Shown here: in pieces, positions 11,257 to 24,044 of the stretch
How positions within the stretch are numbered: the first letter of the stretch is position 1
Layout: each line of letters begins with the position of its first letter
Origin: Beroe forskalii
Taxonomy: Eukaryota; Ctenophora; Nuda; Beroida; Beroidae
Assembly: GCA_011033025.1 (NCBI GenBank)
Contig: WFMF01000380.1
Location: 1-64,000, forward strand
DNA: 64,000 nucleotides
Direction: 5' to 3'
The notes under the pieces: model-generated
What the model was told of the DNA's origin: nothing
The model's database searches: none
The model's input: the letters and a program-made list of their open reading frames with translations, nothing else
Program-made: the position numbers and the translations under genes

Positions 11257-12266
11257 TCAGACGGCTGGGTCCTGTTGCTTGAGAGCTTCAGGTAGCTCTG
11301 GGGGGACGGAGTAGGGGTCAACTTGTGCCTCCTCAAACTCTCCATCTGAGTGATGATGTATATCAAGAGGGAAGTATTTGGCGGGAAAGTGGTGACCTGA
11401 TAATCCTACTTGAAGTAAAAAATGAGGTTAAACGATGAGAAGTTTTTTGGTTTAGAAAATGAGTGAAATTTAAAATTGTGTTGTCACGAATTTCATAAAC
11501 TTCATGAAGAACTAATGCTTCATGTATTGAGTGAAGTATCCACCAAAGCCCAGTAATAATATTATTGCTCAATGCTCACATGGCATGAGGGTGAGGCATT
11601 GCTGAATAAACTATAAAGCCTTTCATTGTGTATTGCTGAGTAGAAAAAAAGTTTTTTGTAGACATGTAGATATGCTTCTTTTGTTGTTAATTTAAACTCA
11701 TTTCTGGTCTGTGGATTTTGCACCAAAAAAAAAGAAAAAAAGAAAAACTCATTTCATGGGTAATAAGACAACTGACAAACACCTGTAACATGATGTATGT
11801 GTTTAGGTGTATTGATTTGAATGACGTCTGCATATTGTTTTTAGACATATTGCTTCGATATTTTTGCAATTATTGATAGTGTCAATCAATCAAACCTAAA
11901 ATTTACCTGATTCTTGTCGACAAGATAGCGTCACTTGAATTGGATTCATGGCTTGTGCATTCTTAACTGTGATACCGGAATCAGAGAGTGTCTTTCCATC
12001 CTCCAAAATCAAACCATCCAGAAGCAGTCTTTGATCCTCAACACCAACATTGAGTAACCCTGATTAAGAGGGAAATATAAAAGTGACAGTGACTTTTTAA
12101 AAATAGCAAGGCCAATTAAAGTAAACAAACTAAGAAAATTGTGAAAATTCAAAAGAAATTTTTCACTTATACCTTCAACTATCTTCTTAAGTTCAGCTAC
12201 TGTTGAAGATTCCTTTGCATCAGTAAGAATAGTTGCCTTCTTGCGTCTTATCATGATGTACACGTC
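11257..12266 (-). CDS. ELOB: Elongin B (ELOB), lacking its ATG-bearing first exon
   Basis: Ubiquitin-like subunit of the Elongin BC adaptor used in SOCS/VHL-type cullin ligases and in the SIII elongation factor. Exons: 12266-12173, 12059-11907 and 11396-11257 (387 nt, in phase). The ubiquitin fold is obvious: [20 protein letters not shown], then [10 protein letters not shown], then [20 protein letters not shown]. The acidic, proline-containing tail ends [19 protein letters not shown]. Length (about 129 aa with Met) is normal for the family. The first exon here starts at GAC directly after an acceptor. In animal ELOB the initiator Met is commonly encoded alone on the preceding exon, and I could not locate that exon. 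A nested inverted-repeat element begins about 50 bases upstream of the acceptor, so the missing exon may lie within or beyond it. Neighbours give no functional link. Confidence 0.93.
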
Positions 12267-12318
12267 CTGTAAAAATATTTTTTTAATAATTGTATATTTT
12301 GTTTTGTATATTCAACGA

Positions 12319-13060
12319 TCCAACGGATTTTCGCATAAAAATGGGCTGAAATTAAAATCGAAAATAACAAGCTGATTTCACCTGGATAAGTTCCCATTGG
12401 GTCCCCTGAGGTCACAAAAAAAGTTTACTAAAATCTGAGTGGGGCAAATATGATTTTTTTCAAATTCCCCTCAGACGCGTAGCGTATGTTCAAAAGAGGA
12501 TATCTCAGCTTCTGAATGAGATACAGACCTCCATGAGCGCCTCAAAATGACCGCAATAGTCAAATTATGTTGGGCGGACGAGGTTCCCAGGGTCCCAAAA
12601 CCCTTAGTTTCTGAGATATGGTCGAAAAACCAATACGTGGCTAGCATATTTGAGCGATGCAGGTGAAAATGTGCATTTCAGTCCTAGAGATTGTTACCTT
12701 TACTCCCAAGAATAGAAAATAACAAGCTAATTCCACATTTATAAGTAAAAATGGCCTCCGAGGCCTTGAAAAAGTTTAACAATCAACCAAGTGAGGTAAA
12801 ATGTGTTTCTACAATTTTCCCTTGAGCACAACCATGCAATGCCACATAAGTCCAAAGTGTGGAAGATTTTAGCTTAGTATTATGCAGAATTCATTATTGC
12901 AGCTCAAATTTTTTGTTATGACGATGATTTATTCAAATTGAGGAGCCATCACATCTATTACCTCGGCAGCAGAGGATTCAAGGGATTTCCAAATACTGAC
13001 AGTAGTTGCCAGGAGGAAGGGGGTCAAGGTTACATCAGCAAAAATCTCGGGATTTTTAAG
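12319..13060 (+). repeat. Left terminal inverted repeat of the 12.3-19.2 kb element
   Basis: Pairs with 18475-19203. Homology starts at TCCAACGG and fades around GACAGTAGTTGCCAGGAGG, with the mirror CCTCCTGTCAGCTACTGTC at about 18520. The inner edge is approximate. Confidence 0.75.
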
Positions 13061-14004
13061 TGGTGGTTGGTACACACTGATTATGAAATAGGTATGAGAT
13101 AGGTATTTGCATTTATGAAGTTGTGATGCTCATTATCCCAATCATAATAAATAAGTGGGATACCATGCTTCAATTCTGCAACAGAACTGGATCATATTCA
13201 ATATTCATTATTCATCAACCATGAATGCATGAATGGTAATTAAACTATTTCAAGAAATTTGCTCACAATCCATGACCCATTTGGGCTGGAAATCATTATA
13301 ATATATTATAGCATCATCGAATGCCAATGCTCTCTTACTCTTATTATTTCATTTCAATGCCAGAGTTGCTTCAATATTAATCAACCTAGCCAGTGGCCTT
13401 CACGGCGACTTCCCTAGACAGAAGTGACTGAGATGCTTGCACAATTCAAGACTTTCACCATTTAAGCCAGCCATAAGCCACAGAGATTTCGCAAACCACA
13501 AATGAGCATGTGCATCATGATTTCAATCAGACTGTTGAACAAGTGTAGGCTTTTTAGCAGATTAGTCAAAACTGGGCCAAAGATAGCTATGGGCCATCTC
13601 CAAATTGCCAGGCTATTTCACTCAGCAAACTACTGACTCATCCCAGTTAAACGTTATAAATATACATTCATATTGATTGAGGTTCAGCTGGACTTAATGG
13701 GCAAAGCCCAGAAAGTATAAGTCGTTATAAGTTATAAATGATTACTGTGCAGCTAGATCTATACCAGCTTGCATAAGTTTATTCAGTGAGTAGGTTGGAG
13801 ACTGGTATCCGTGAGCTCAGCACTTTTCGGTTGCAAGTGTTGTGATCAGTTTCATACAGTAATCAGTATTCTGCACTCCTAGAATTCCTACACATCATCA
13901 AGGCCAGAGCAAACTCCAAATGAACTTTAGATGCTTAGATGTCGCTTTTGCAGACATGATGCCTACATGAACACCCCAATATAACAGTTTATCAAGGCTG
14001 TGAC

Positions 14005-17000
14005 CGTAGATACTAAAAGCAGGAACTAGCGAAACCACCCCGAAACAAGCCGAAACAAGCGGAACGACCCGAAACCACCCCGAACCAACCCAAAAACCTT
14101 CCGAAACAAGCCGAAACAAGGCGAAACGAGCCGAAACAACCCGAAACAGTCCGAAACAAGCGAAACAAGCGAAACAACCCGAAACAAGCGAATCAACCCG
14201 AAACAACCCGAAACAAGCAGTTTTGCATTTTCCACTTGTTTCGGCTTGTTTCGGCTTGTTTCGGCTTGTTTCGCTTGTTTCGGGTTGTTCCAGTTTTTAG
14301 TAAAATTTTGGCTTGATTCGGGGTTGTTTCGGGTTGTTTCGTGTTTTTGCTGCCATATCAAGCGAAACAAGGCGAAACAAGGCGAAACAAGGCGAAACAA
14401 GGCGAAACAAGCGAACCAACCCGAAACAAGGCAAATCAACCCGAAACAAACGGAAAATGCAAAACTGCTTGTAGTTCATGTCGATTCGGGTTGTTTCGGG
14501 TTGATTCGCTTGTTTCGGGTTGACTTGCCTTGTTTCGGGTTGTTGTGGGTTGATTCAACTTGTTTCGCCGAAACAAGGCGAAACAAGCCGGAACAAGGCG
14601 AAACAAGCCGAAACAAGCGAATCAACCCGAAACAAGCGAATCAACCCAAAATTTCGCCTTGTTTCGGCGAAACAAGTTGAATCAACCCACAACAACCCGA
14701 AACAAGGCAAATCAACCCGAAACAAGCGGAATCAACACAGAAAAAAAGCAAATCAACCCCAAACAACCCGAATCAACACGATAAACTGTGAATTCAAGGA
14801 AAGCCCATGGTAAAAGTTTGTATAACTGTAGTACTGTATTAGTAGCTTGACTTCCATCCTCCAGCATGTTGCAGAGTTGACACTGACATGGGCTATTTCA
14901 CTTCTTGTGTGCAAGAAAGAATTTAAATTCCTCATGGATATGTCTAGTGTCCACACTCCACGGCCCCGCTCAAATATAGGTATATAGCATCCCCAATCCA
15001 TACGTGTATCAATTTATTAAATACCTGGAGAGCGAATTTTGGGGCAGATCTTCTATTCTGGGCAATTACTTCACTGCGATATATCCATTTAAATCCAATA
15101 CCTATTCATTCTCGGGAGCTTTTTTGAGAAATTTGCTCTTCTAGAAAGGAAATGTTGAAAGTTTGAGTATAAATCTTCAAAGAATTTTAAAACGAACAGA
15201 AAGTTCTTGTGTCAAAAAAATGACTATCCAATGCAAGAGCAGGGTTTGGAGAAATAACAGCACTATTATATCACTATTAACATGGATTGAACACTGAGTT
15301 CGACTTAAAATCGTAAATCAGGAACATGACATGTATTAATGACTTGTGGCAGCTGAGCTACGAAGTACGAGCCCGACGGCCAAGTTCAAGCTTGTTACTG
15401 ATATGTATCTTCATAAATCATAGGGCAGAGGCATCAGATTGTAAAATAAGTTGAAAGTGCAAAAAGAAAGAAAGATCCTCAGTGGCCGGGTAATTGCATA
15501 TATGGTGGTTTTAATCTACAAGAGAAATAGGGAAATAGGTAGTAAAAACATAAGAATTTGTTTATTCTTGTAGAGAAAATCCTCCAAACTGGGGCTACAG
15601 CCTACGGCAAACTACTTAAGCTGTTACTTTCGACCAATGAAGACCCATTAAACGTTAGAGCTAAGGCAGTCACAAAAGCTCCATAAAAGAGTAAAGGAGC
15701 AAAGGTGCTTTGAACTTTTGAAACCATGCATGGTAACACTTTTTTGACCCATAACGTTCTTAAAACAACGTTATGATTGCATCACTTTACTTGAGCCCGA
15801 ATGTGCAAATTCTGATTCATTAAAACAATCATAATTTAATTCACAACGAAACATCTGACATTTGTTTGAAATGATGGAAGATTTTGCCGAGGGTAGCATC
15901 GCACACAAATAATAAGTCGCACACAAACAATATGCACCTGACACTGTCAGTGACAGTATAAATTCTTGCGCCTATTGTTCGCGCGCGACGCATAACATGC
16001 CAGGCAGGTTCAGCGGCAGTAAGGGAAATGTCGCGAATGTGTCATTGGTTGCGTGAGAATCCTTCATTTCGTTGCAGTACAGTAAGTTCATTGCTCATAC
16101 GGCCCGTGCACTTATCTCCATCGCTTTCATGTAATTCGACCGTACGTTCATCTTATTCACCTCTATGTCTTTATGTGAAAATGCAAGAACTCGAGAAGCA
16201 TCTCTAAATTGGCATCTCTATGCCGCATGGCCCAGTAAATTCGCCCGGTAAACTTGAATGAATTGATATCGAGTGGGACAATTTCCGAATTGATTCGAGT
16301 GTTGTCCGAATTAGAGTCGTGTCATTTTGAGACTAAAACACGGATGACGATGATACTGATAATACGAACATAAGTTTTAGTAAATGTCATAACTTTAAAC
16401 ACCAATTCATGAGTTATATAGTCAAACATGAATGATAACTGACCCGCAAATAATTTTCTCCATTACGAATTGTGAGTTGCATTTCATTTTGTTGCAAATT
16501 AAGGGAATAACATGATTAATTATAATGATTAATGACGTTGCATTTAAAATGATCATTTTTACCACGAATAAAGGAAAAAGGACATCATTAGTATCATTTT
16601 GTTGTCAGCTTGAGAAAGATCATAATTGTCATAATTTGATGACTGTTAGCAAAACAAGACTGTTAAGTACCGTGCCTTAATGAGTTAACGAGTGATAGGA
16701 ACCTGAAAACATTCGACCTCTCGAGTGATTACGTTATTATGTAATTATCAGTCAGACACAGTTGATCAGTTATCAAGAATAGGGTGGTGATGAATGGTGA
16801 AAAGAGATTACGTAGCCAGAGTATTTTATCTACATACTACAGTACGGAAGTGCTAATAAGGATCCGCACTCCGCAGTCAACTCTAAATAGTTAGTTGGAA
16901 AGGGAAAATAGAAAAATAGAGATCTGTGAGATCAGGATATGCATAATATACAAATATGTGCAGTGTACGCAGTGTTTCACAGTTGACAGGTAAAATGAGC

Positions 17001-17943
17001 CGAATGAGTTGGGATTGGAGTAATAAAGTCGCCTATCATGAAAAGGAGATACAATTATAAGTTCATAAGATAGGTATACACATCTCTAAGAGTGCGTAGA
17101 TAGCTAGATGACTAGAAGAACATATTTCTTGACAAACTGAATATCAATAAATATCCTATTATAGTTATGTCCCATAATTATACGGGTTGATTCACCTTGA
17201 GTCTGACACTTATTCCAGATTGATCATGGCCGGCTTCAGATTGATTCGGCTCGTTCCGATATTGATTCGGGTTGAATCGTTTGATTCGGTTGATTTACTC
17301 GAAACAAGCCGAAACAAGCGAAACAAGCTGAAACAAGCGAATCAACCCGAAACAAGCGAATCAACCCGAAACAAGCCGAAACAAGCGAAACAAGCCGAAA
17401 CAAGCGAATCAACCCGAAACAAGCCGAAACAAGTGGAAAATGCAAAACTGCTTGTTTCGAGTTGATTCGCTTGTTTCGAGGTTGTTTCGCTTTTCGGGAT
17501 GAGTCGCTTGTTTGAACGATTCGGCTTGTTTTCAGGGTGATCCGGCTTGTTTCGGGTTGTTCAGGTTTTAGTAAAAAAATTGAAGCGATTCGGGCTTGAT
17601 TCGGGTTGTTTCGTGTTTTTTCTGTCGTATCAAGCGAAACAAGGCGAACCAAACCGAAACAAGCGAATCAACCCGAAACAAGCTGAAACAAGCCGAAACA
17701 AGCCGAAACAAGTGGAAAACTCAAAACTGCTTGTTTCGGGTTGTTTCGGGTTGTTTCGGGTTGATTCGCTTGTTTCGGGTTGTTTCGCTTGTTTCGGGTT
17801 GTTTCGGGTTGTTTCGGCTCGTTTCGCCTTGTTTCGGCTTGTTTCGGAAGGTTTTTGGGTTGGTTCGGGGTGGTTTCGGGTCGTTCCGCTTGTTTCGGCT
17901 TGTTTCGGGGTGGTTTCGCTAGTTCCTGCTTTTAGTATCTACG
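14005..17943. mobile_element. Foldback element with GAAACAAG word arrays and a 9-bp target duplication
   Basis: The left end CGTAGATACTAAAAGCAGGA at 14005 is mirrored by TCCTGCTTTTAGTATCTACG ending at 17943. Both are flanked by the direct repeat GGCTGTGAC (13996-14004 and 17944-17952), a 9-bp target-site duplication. The arms (14005 to about 14780 and about 17190-17943) consist of arrays of CGAAACAAGC/CGAAACAACC words with orientation switches inside each arm. The unique core (about 14800-17170) shows no transposase. A 9-bp duplication fits Mutator-like or foldback elements as known families; assignment is inference. The open frames rich in Arg/Asn/Lys or Phe/Val/Ser in the arms are repeat artefacts. 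It is nested within the 12319-19203 element. Confidence 0.88.
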
Positions 17944-18474
17944 GGCTGTGACTGCCATGAATCTCTCTCTTCGCTCCTGATTGTCATTAGTATTGAGGAC
18001 CTATTCAAGCTTTGAAGGCTATTATTAAGGTTTTGGTTATTGAAGGGTTGAAGAATCCTTTCCAAGATAAGAGTACACAATGTGGTTATTCATGTTGTGC
18101 AACTGGGCAAGTGCAGCACGTTTTACTAAGAGTGCACAATAAGTTGGACAAATTTGAATCATAGTTTCAAAGAGTGCACTACCATAAGATAAGATTCCAC
18201 ATTCAGTACAAAAGGGTAGCTCAGATTTTTTGGTTTTATTCTGCATCCAAAAACAGTTTCTGGTTCATGAGTTATAATTCACTAGTTCACTGAATGCTTG
18301 AGTTCATATGCTGATTAATCTGGGAGCTGTCATATACTCACATATTGTTCAAGTAATTGTCTACCATTTCATACCCCTCCCTCTCCTCTGTCAGCATTAG
18401 GTATTGCCTAGCCTCCCCCTGGCGTTGGCTTACCCCCAGGCCAAAAATATACTACTTGGGTTAGAAATATTGTA

Positions 18475-19203
18475 TATGAAAAATCTCAAAATGTTTACTG
18501 ACATAACCTTTCCCCCTTCCTCCTGTCAGCTACTGTCAGTATTTGGAAACTCCTTAAATCCTCTGCTGTTGATGTAATAAATGTGATGGCCTCTCAATTT
18601 CAATAAATCTTGGTCATAATAAAAGATTTGAGCTGCAATAATGAATTCTGCATGATCTTACTAAGCTAAAATACAAGTTTTCCACACCTTGGACTTACCT
18701 GGCAAGGGAAAATTGTAGAAACACATTTTACCTCACTTGGTTGATTGTTAAACTTTTTCAAGGCCTCGGAGGCCATTTTTACTTATAAATGTGGAATGAG
18801 CTTGTTATTTTCTATTCTTGGGAGTAAAGGTAACAATCTCTAGGACTGAAATGCACATTTTCACCTGCATTGCTCAAATATGCTAGCCGCGTATTGGTTT
18901 TTCGACCATATCTCAAGAACTAAAGGTTTTGGGACCCTGAGAACCTCGTCCGCCCAACATAATTTGACTATTGCGGTCATTTTGAGGCGCTCATGGAGGT
19001 CTGTATCTCATTCAGAAGCTGAGATATCCTCTTTTGAACATACACGCCTACGCGCCTGAGGGGAATTTGAAAAAAAATCATATTTGCCCCACTCAGATTT
19101 TAGTAAACTTTTTTTTGTGACCTCAGGGGACCCAATGGGAACTTATCCAGGTGAAATCAGCTTGTTATTTTCGATTTTAATTTCGATGCAAAAATCCGTT
19201 GGA
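18475..19203 (-). repeat. Right terminal inverted repeat of the 12.3-19.2 kb element
   Basis: Reverse-complement partner of 12319-13060. Examples are TGACCTCAGGGGACCCAATG at about 19120 matching the left arm at about 12400, and AATTTGACTATTGCGGTCAT at about 18960. Confidence 0.75.
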
Positions 19204-20029
19204 CTAAACCTATAGCTGTATAGTCTATAGGCGTCTTGTATTTTCTAAAACAAAAAATTAATTGGTTGAGTTGGTCTGTTGCAATTTCAATGAGTTCTTT
19301 ACCCATGATAAGAGTTAAAGGACATGATGAATCTGCTTCAGCATCACCAATCAGTATATGTACTTGCTTGAAGACATGAACTTGCAGTACAGGAAGTGAT
19401 GCTACAGCAGTCTAAGCCAATATTCTTTTAATATTGAGTGGATATTCTAGTACACTACCAAAACTTAAATATGATAGGGAATCAGCAATATCAATAGGTA
19501 CAGCATTTTCTACACAAAATTTAAATGATAGTGAACCACACAATAAGGAATGATTCCTTCAAGACATCATGACCATAGAATATTCAAATAATAGCTGAAT
19601 AATAAATTTCTAGGCATAAGTACAAGAAGATGATAACTCACCATAGTGAAGTGTCAGCTACAACTTTTACACAAACCTCAAATAAAAATCATGTTTAGGT
19701 TTTATGAGGCAAAAAATTCGTCTATTTCTAATAACAATTACATATAGCTAAGTGAGTCAACGAAAGGCTATCAATCAATCCAATTCTTATCTATGAAGGT
19801 GTATGTGTATATATGACAAACATAAGTGCCGTGGGTCACTGGGCTTAATTGCGTGAGGCACAAGTTAAAGCTGAGTGGTGAAAGTCTTCAAACTTAAGAT
19901 TTATGGAAGCTAAAATCATGAAGAAAACACAGATAATATGCTACTTGCTAGCCTCCAAAAATTAAATCTATATCATTGTTGTACAAAAAGAGCACATTTT
20001 GTAACATAGACTCAAAGTTTCCCACCCAG
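19204..20029. other. Gene-less AT-rich stretch
   Basis: AT-rich sequence between mobile elements, with no open frame, RNA gene or repeat that I can support. Confidence 0.45.
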
Positions 20030-20525
20030 CAAGTGTTAGGCTCCACTCAGCCTCCACTAGGCTCACTCAGCCTCCACTAGGCTCCACTCAGCCTCCACTA
20101 GGCTCCACACAGCCTCCACTAGCCTCCACTCAGCCTCAACTAGGCTCCACTCAGCCTCCACTAGGCTCCACTTAGCCTCCACTAGGCTCCACTTAGCCTT
20201 CACTAGGCTCCACTCAGCCTCCACTAGGCTCATAGTGGAGGCAAAGAGGAGTCTAGTGGAGGCAAAGTGGGGTCTAGTGGAGGCAAGTGGAGCCTAGCGG
20301 AGCCTAGTGGAGGCTGAGTGGAGCCTAGTGCAATTGGAGCCTAGTGGAGCCTAGTGGAGGCTAATGGAGGTTAGTGGAGGCTATTTAGCTTCCATAGTAG
20401 AGGCTATTTTTTCAAAAATTAGTCTCATGCCTCCATTAGCCTCCATGGAGGCTAATTTTTGAAATTAGCCTCCACTTAGCCTCCACTCAGCCTCCACTCT
20501 GGCTCCATGGACTCTAATGGAGGCT
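20030..20525. repeat. Inverted array of a GCCTCCACTAGGCTCCACTCA word
   Basis: From 20030 to about 20230 the plus strand repeats GCCTCCACTAGGCTCCACT. From about 20232 to 20420 it repeats the complement orientation (AGTGGAGCCTAGTGGAGGC), then switches again near 20440-20510. The turning point is near 20230. The architecture matches the word-array arms of the other foldback elements in the window, but no terminal repeats or target duplication were identified. Confidence 0.8.
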
Positions 20526-21236
20526 AATTTTCGTCATGTTTCTGTGGTACTATTTTGCCAATTTCACTTCACCCTCACGATACCCACTATAACCCCATCT
20601 GTTTGAACCTTTCACTCATTAAAGTATTATAAGTATAAAGTATAAAACTTTTTGCTTTAAAGCAACACGGTTCCACAACAAACTCTTCACAAAACTACAT
20701 CGTTCATTTCAACACATGTTACAATGTGTTCATGGTTTCATAACTAAAATGCAACATAAAGTACTTCAATATCAATTAACACCCCTATCTAGGTGCTTCA
20801 AGTCATCATTGAACCAAAATTTACAAATAAATAAATTGCGGTACAAGCTTGAAATAATTAGAAATACATGCTTACTATATTATTATCATTCTTAAACAAA
20901 AACATTATGATAAACTTAATTTAAACTTAACAACACTACTAATTACAATCAAATTTGAGGATGTGTTGAGGCTGCTCCTCGGAGATCCTGAAGATGATTC
21001 ATAGCTTTTCATAAAGTCAATCTTAAAGTTATGAATCGAAACTGTCAGTTGGTATTGTGGAGTAGTTATTTGGCTTGAATCATTATTGTTACTTTCAATA
21101 AAAGACAGCAGTTTTATTAAATATACATTATGATAAATAACGAGGAATTAATACCAGTGATAAAAACATAATAGCAGTAATAAAAACATAAATAATTTAA
21201 AAAGCAATAAATTAAAAAATGGCTGAGGGGTAACTG
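20526..21236. other. Gene-less AT-rich stretch
   Basis: Very AT-rich (many ATAAA and TTAAA tracts), no coding or structural signal seen. Confidence 0.4.
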
Positions 21237-22486
21237 AACAACCCATTCTATTTATCCAAGTGGGTCAGGGATGTCGAACAGTTATCGGAAATTGGGAGAG
21301 ATGACCCACAGGCAGCCTATACGGCCTTCACCAAGGCCCTTTGTCACAGGTGGACGTCTGTCCAAAGGACTATACCAGGCATATCAGAGCTGTTTGGTCC
21401 CTTGGAAAACGCCCTGCGACATAGCTTCCTGCCAGCCATTGTAGGAAGGCAAGTTTCAGACTTGGAGATAAAGGTGTTCACGCTACCAGTTAGACTCAGG
21501 GGTCTTGGAATTTCAAACCCAGTGGAAGGTTCCAATTTGGAGTTCCAGGCCTCAGTTAAAATTACTGAGAATCTGAGGAAGTTGATAATTGATCAAGAGC
21601 TAACCCTTGACAGTTATCAAGCTGGGACTGTAGCAGAGGCGACTCGGGACTGCTTGAAAAACAAAGAAGTGAGGATGATGAGGAAGATTTCTGAGATTGA
21701 TCTAGACTCTTCTGTTGGCAGTTCGAAAAGGTCCATCACCTTGGCCCAAGAGAAGGGTGCCGGGGCGTGGCTTACTGTTCTCCCTATTGGTTCCCTCGGG
21801 TGGGTGCTGAACAAAGAAGAGTTCAGGGATGCACTCAGGCTAAGATACGGCAGATTCCTAACATTCCAGCAGTTTGTGTCTGTGGAAAGAAGAATTCGGT
21901 AGATCACACTCTTATTTGTAAAAATGGTGGCTACCTTATCTTCAGACACAACAAAGTTCGAGACACAAATGCTGTGTTTCTTAGAGAAGTTTGTCATGAC
22001 GTTAAGACCGAGCCTGAGCTAATCCCTATCGACTCTTCTCAGTCAATCCCAGGGAATGTGGAGGAGAGGGCACGCCTAGACATCTCTGCTCGAGGGCTTT
22101 GGGGACCTTTCCAGAAGACGATGTTCGATGTCAGGATCTTCCATCCCAACGCAGATTCCTACAAAGATTGGGACATAAAATCAGTATATACCCAACACGA
22201 GAACATCAAGAAGAGGGAGTATGAGCAACGAGTCATACAGGTGGCTCCTCAGGCACAGGCTTTTCACAAGAGGATTTCTGAGCTTGTAGCTGTGAAAACT
22301 AATGAGGAATATCATGATGTGATCAGTACAATGCGAACAAAACTGTCCTTTGCACTCCTGAAGAGTGTTCTGGTGTCAGTAAGAGGATCTAGGGGCAAGT
22401 CCTCTCGTGAGCGTGAATTGCCGATTTCCAATATATCATTTAATCTTATCCCTGATGGGCTGCGAGGGGATGTTTCCTTTTCGTAA
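21237..22486 (+). pseudogene. C-terminal fragment of a retroelement polyprotein, frameshifted
   Basis: Frame 1 (21237 to about 21855) reads YLSKWVRDVEQLSEIG, FTKALCHRWTSVQRTIPG, FLPAIVGRQVSDLEIK and VRLRGLGISNPVE. Frame 2 (about 21855-22486) continues with a zinc-knuckle-like CVCGKKNSVDHTLICKNGG, then RHNKVRDTNAV, ARLDISARGLWG and FDVRIFHPNADSY. This is the C-terminal part of reverse-transcriptase polyproteins that I recall as common in cnidarian, sponge and other invertebrate genomes; I cannot name the clade with certainty (DIRS-like or LINE-like). The spaced acidic residues in RLDI...FDVRIF could be a nuclease-like core (inference). One frameshift near 21855 breaks the gene, and the 5' reverse transcriptase part is absent, so this copy is dead. 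Confidence 0.75.
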
Positions 22487-22975
22487 TCTGATTGGCATGA
22501 GAGGTTCAGAACGATTTCTGCTTTCGGCTATTTAGAATTTTCATGTGATTGTGATTTATATTTTTTCATTCTCTAATTTATCCAAGATTCTTGTATGGGT
22601 AAGACTTACCCATATGCGTGCAGACAGCTTGATTGAAAAAGGCCTCAATAAAGATGCATGAAATTTTGTGTTTTTGAAGAAATTTATCAATGATCAATCA
22701 CTTCAAACACTTCCTAATTCTTTATAATATACCAAACCAACCCAAGATTAAATATATTTGAATCAAAAAGAAATCTTTCTTCGAGACATCAATCTGCAAG
22801 AATTTTCTCCAACACCATACTTGAACACCAACATGATCCCTTTAGGTCATGCAATGTGGAGAGCAGTAGGATCTATGTAAGTCACACCAAGATGAGTGGT
22901 GCGCAGGCATCTTCAGTCCAATAAATACCTCAGCTTTTGGGGCATTTAAATTGTGAGAGCTTTTTTATGAGGTAC

Positions 22976-23210
22976 CTATTTCTCGCTCCGGGTTGTCGTT
23001 TTGACGGTCGGATTTGAACCGTCGGAACTGAAGTTAAAAGAAATGACGCCGCGCCGTACGTCTTTAGTAGTGTTTGTGGAAAAATCTTCAGAATCACTCT
23101 TATGACTTATCCCCACTGGATGCAACTTCCATGAATGTTTCATAGGAACTTCTATTTTTAGCAGCATTCTTTTCTTCTACAATCTGTGTAATGTTTGATG
23201 TTGCAGCTTG
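22976..23210 (-). other. Open-frame fragment at the palindrome tip (left copy)
   Basis: On the minus strand the tip encodes KIEVPMKHSWKLHPVGISHK and ends VKTTTRSEK before a stop that lies exactly at the palindrome edge. The mirror copy at 38953-39210 keeps the frame open with a few substitutions. No family recognised. It may be a captured exon or chance. Confidence 0.3.
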
Positions 23211-24044
23211 ATTGATTCTCAGAACTTTCAACAATCAATCGGCTGATGCTAAAATTAACCATTTGATGTTCTTTCAAAATGTTCTTTTTGACTCTGTCTT
23301 CTGTCTTCATAACTATTTGCAAGCCCATGTTACTCTGCAATGCCAAATGCAAATGCAATACGATTCTTCACATCCAGAAGCCTTATTCTCCATGATAAGA
23401 AATCATTTTTCTTATTTCAATCTGGTAATCTGGTATTCTGGTATTCTTTACAGCATAATATATAGTTTTTGGGCTGCTCTGTATCCCATACAGGATTCCG
23501 ATCCCTGGTGTAAATTTGGCTACATCTGGGTGTCATTTTAGATAGTGTGTCTCATTTAAGACCAAATTTTGTCCATTTTTTGATCTCGAATTTCTAGTTT
23601 CTATGTAAGTCACATCAGTCAACTCATGGTGTCAACTCATGCAGCTTTGTGGTACATGTTTCCCACTTCTACTCCCAGTCACAGTATGAGCTAAACATAG
23701 CCCACTTTTTTCTTCTCAATGTGAGCATGTATTCCATGTTAATCTAATGTTTTTACTGACACATTTACTGAAAATTTCATCTTGTTTCATTTTCTATATT
23801 TAAGCGAAATGATTTCCATTTATCTATTATTTGTACTGGCAAGTTTTACTGTGAATTTCATCTTGTTTCTTCGTCTATTTAAGGCAGAATAATTTTCATT
23901 CTATACTTTACAATGTGGACATGCATTTAGGGCTGGTTATTACAATGAAAATTTTACCTAGATTTTGGTGCCACTTGATGTGTCTATTTGAGGCACCAAT
24001 TGACTAATTTTCGGTGAAAGTGTCACATAAGTTGTGAATTTTGT

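Larger units (their letters stand above)
12319..19203. mobile_element. Long-TIR element (about 740-bp arms), containing a nested insertion
   Basis: Sequence from TCCAACGGATTTT at 12319 to about 13060 is repeated in reverse complement from about 18475 to AAAATCCGTTGGA at 19203. Shared segments include GTCCCCTGAGGTCAC and CTCATGGAGGTCTGTATCTC. The arms differ by scattered substitutions and small indels, for example AAAAATGGGCTGA near 12340 that the right arm lacks. Removing the nested element at 14005-17943 leaves about 2.9 kb. No transposase is recognisable, so it is non-autonomous or decayed. I found no convincing target-site duplication. It sits immediately 5' of the elongin B exon at 12266, probably inside intron 1. 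Confidence 0.8.

Noticed and set aside
15920-16090. CpG-rich segment as the elongin B promoter and ATG exon
   Set aside because: No ATG followed by a GT donor on the minus strand was found there; it remains only a possibility.
14026-17922. Several 60-144 aa frames rich in Arg/Asn/Lys or Phe/Val/Ser
   Set aside because: They are translations of the GAAACAAG word arrays in different frames of a foldback element, not genes.
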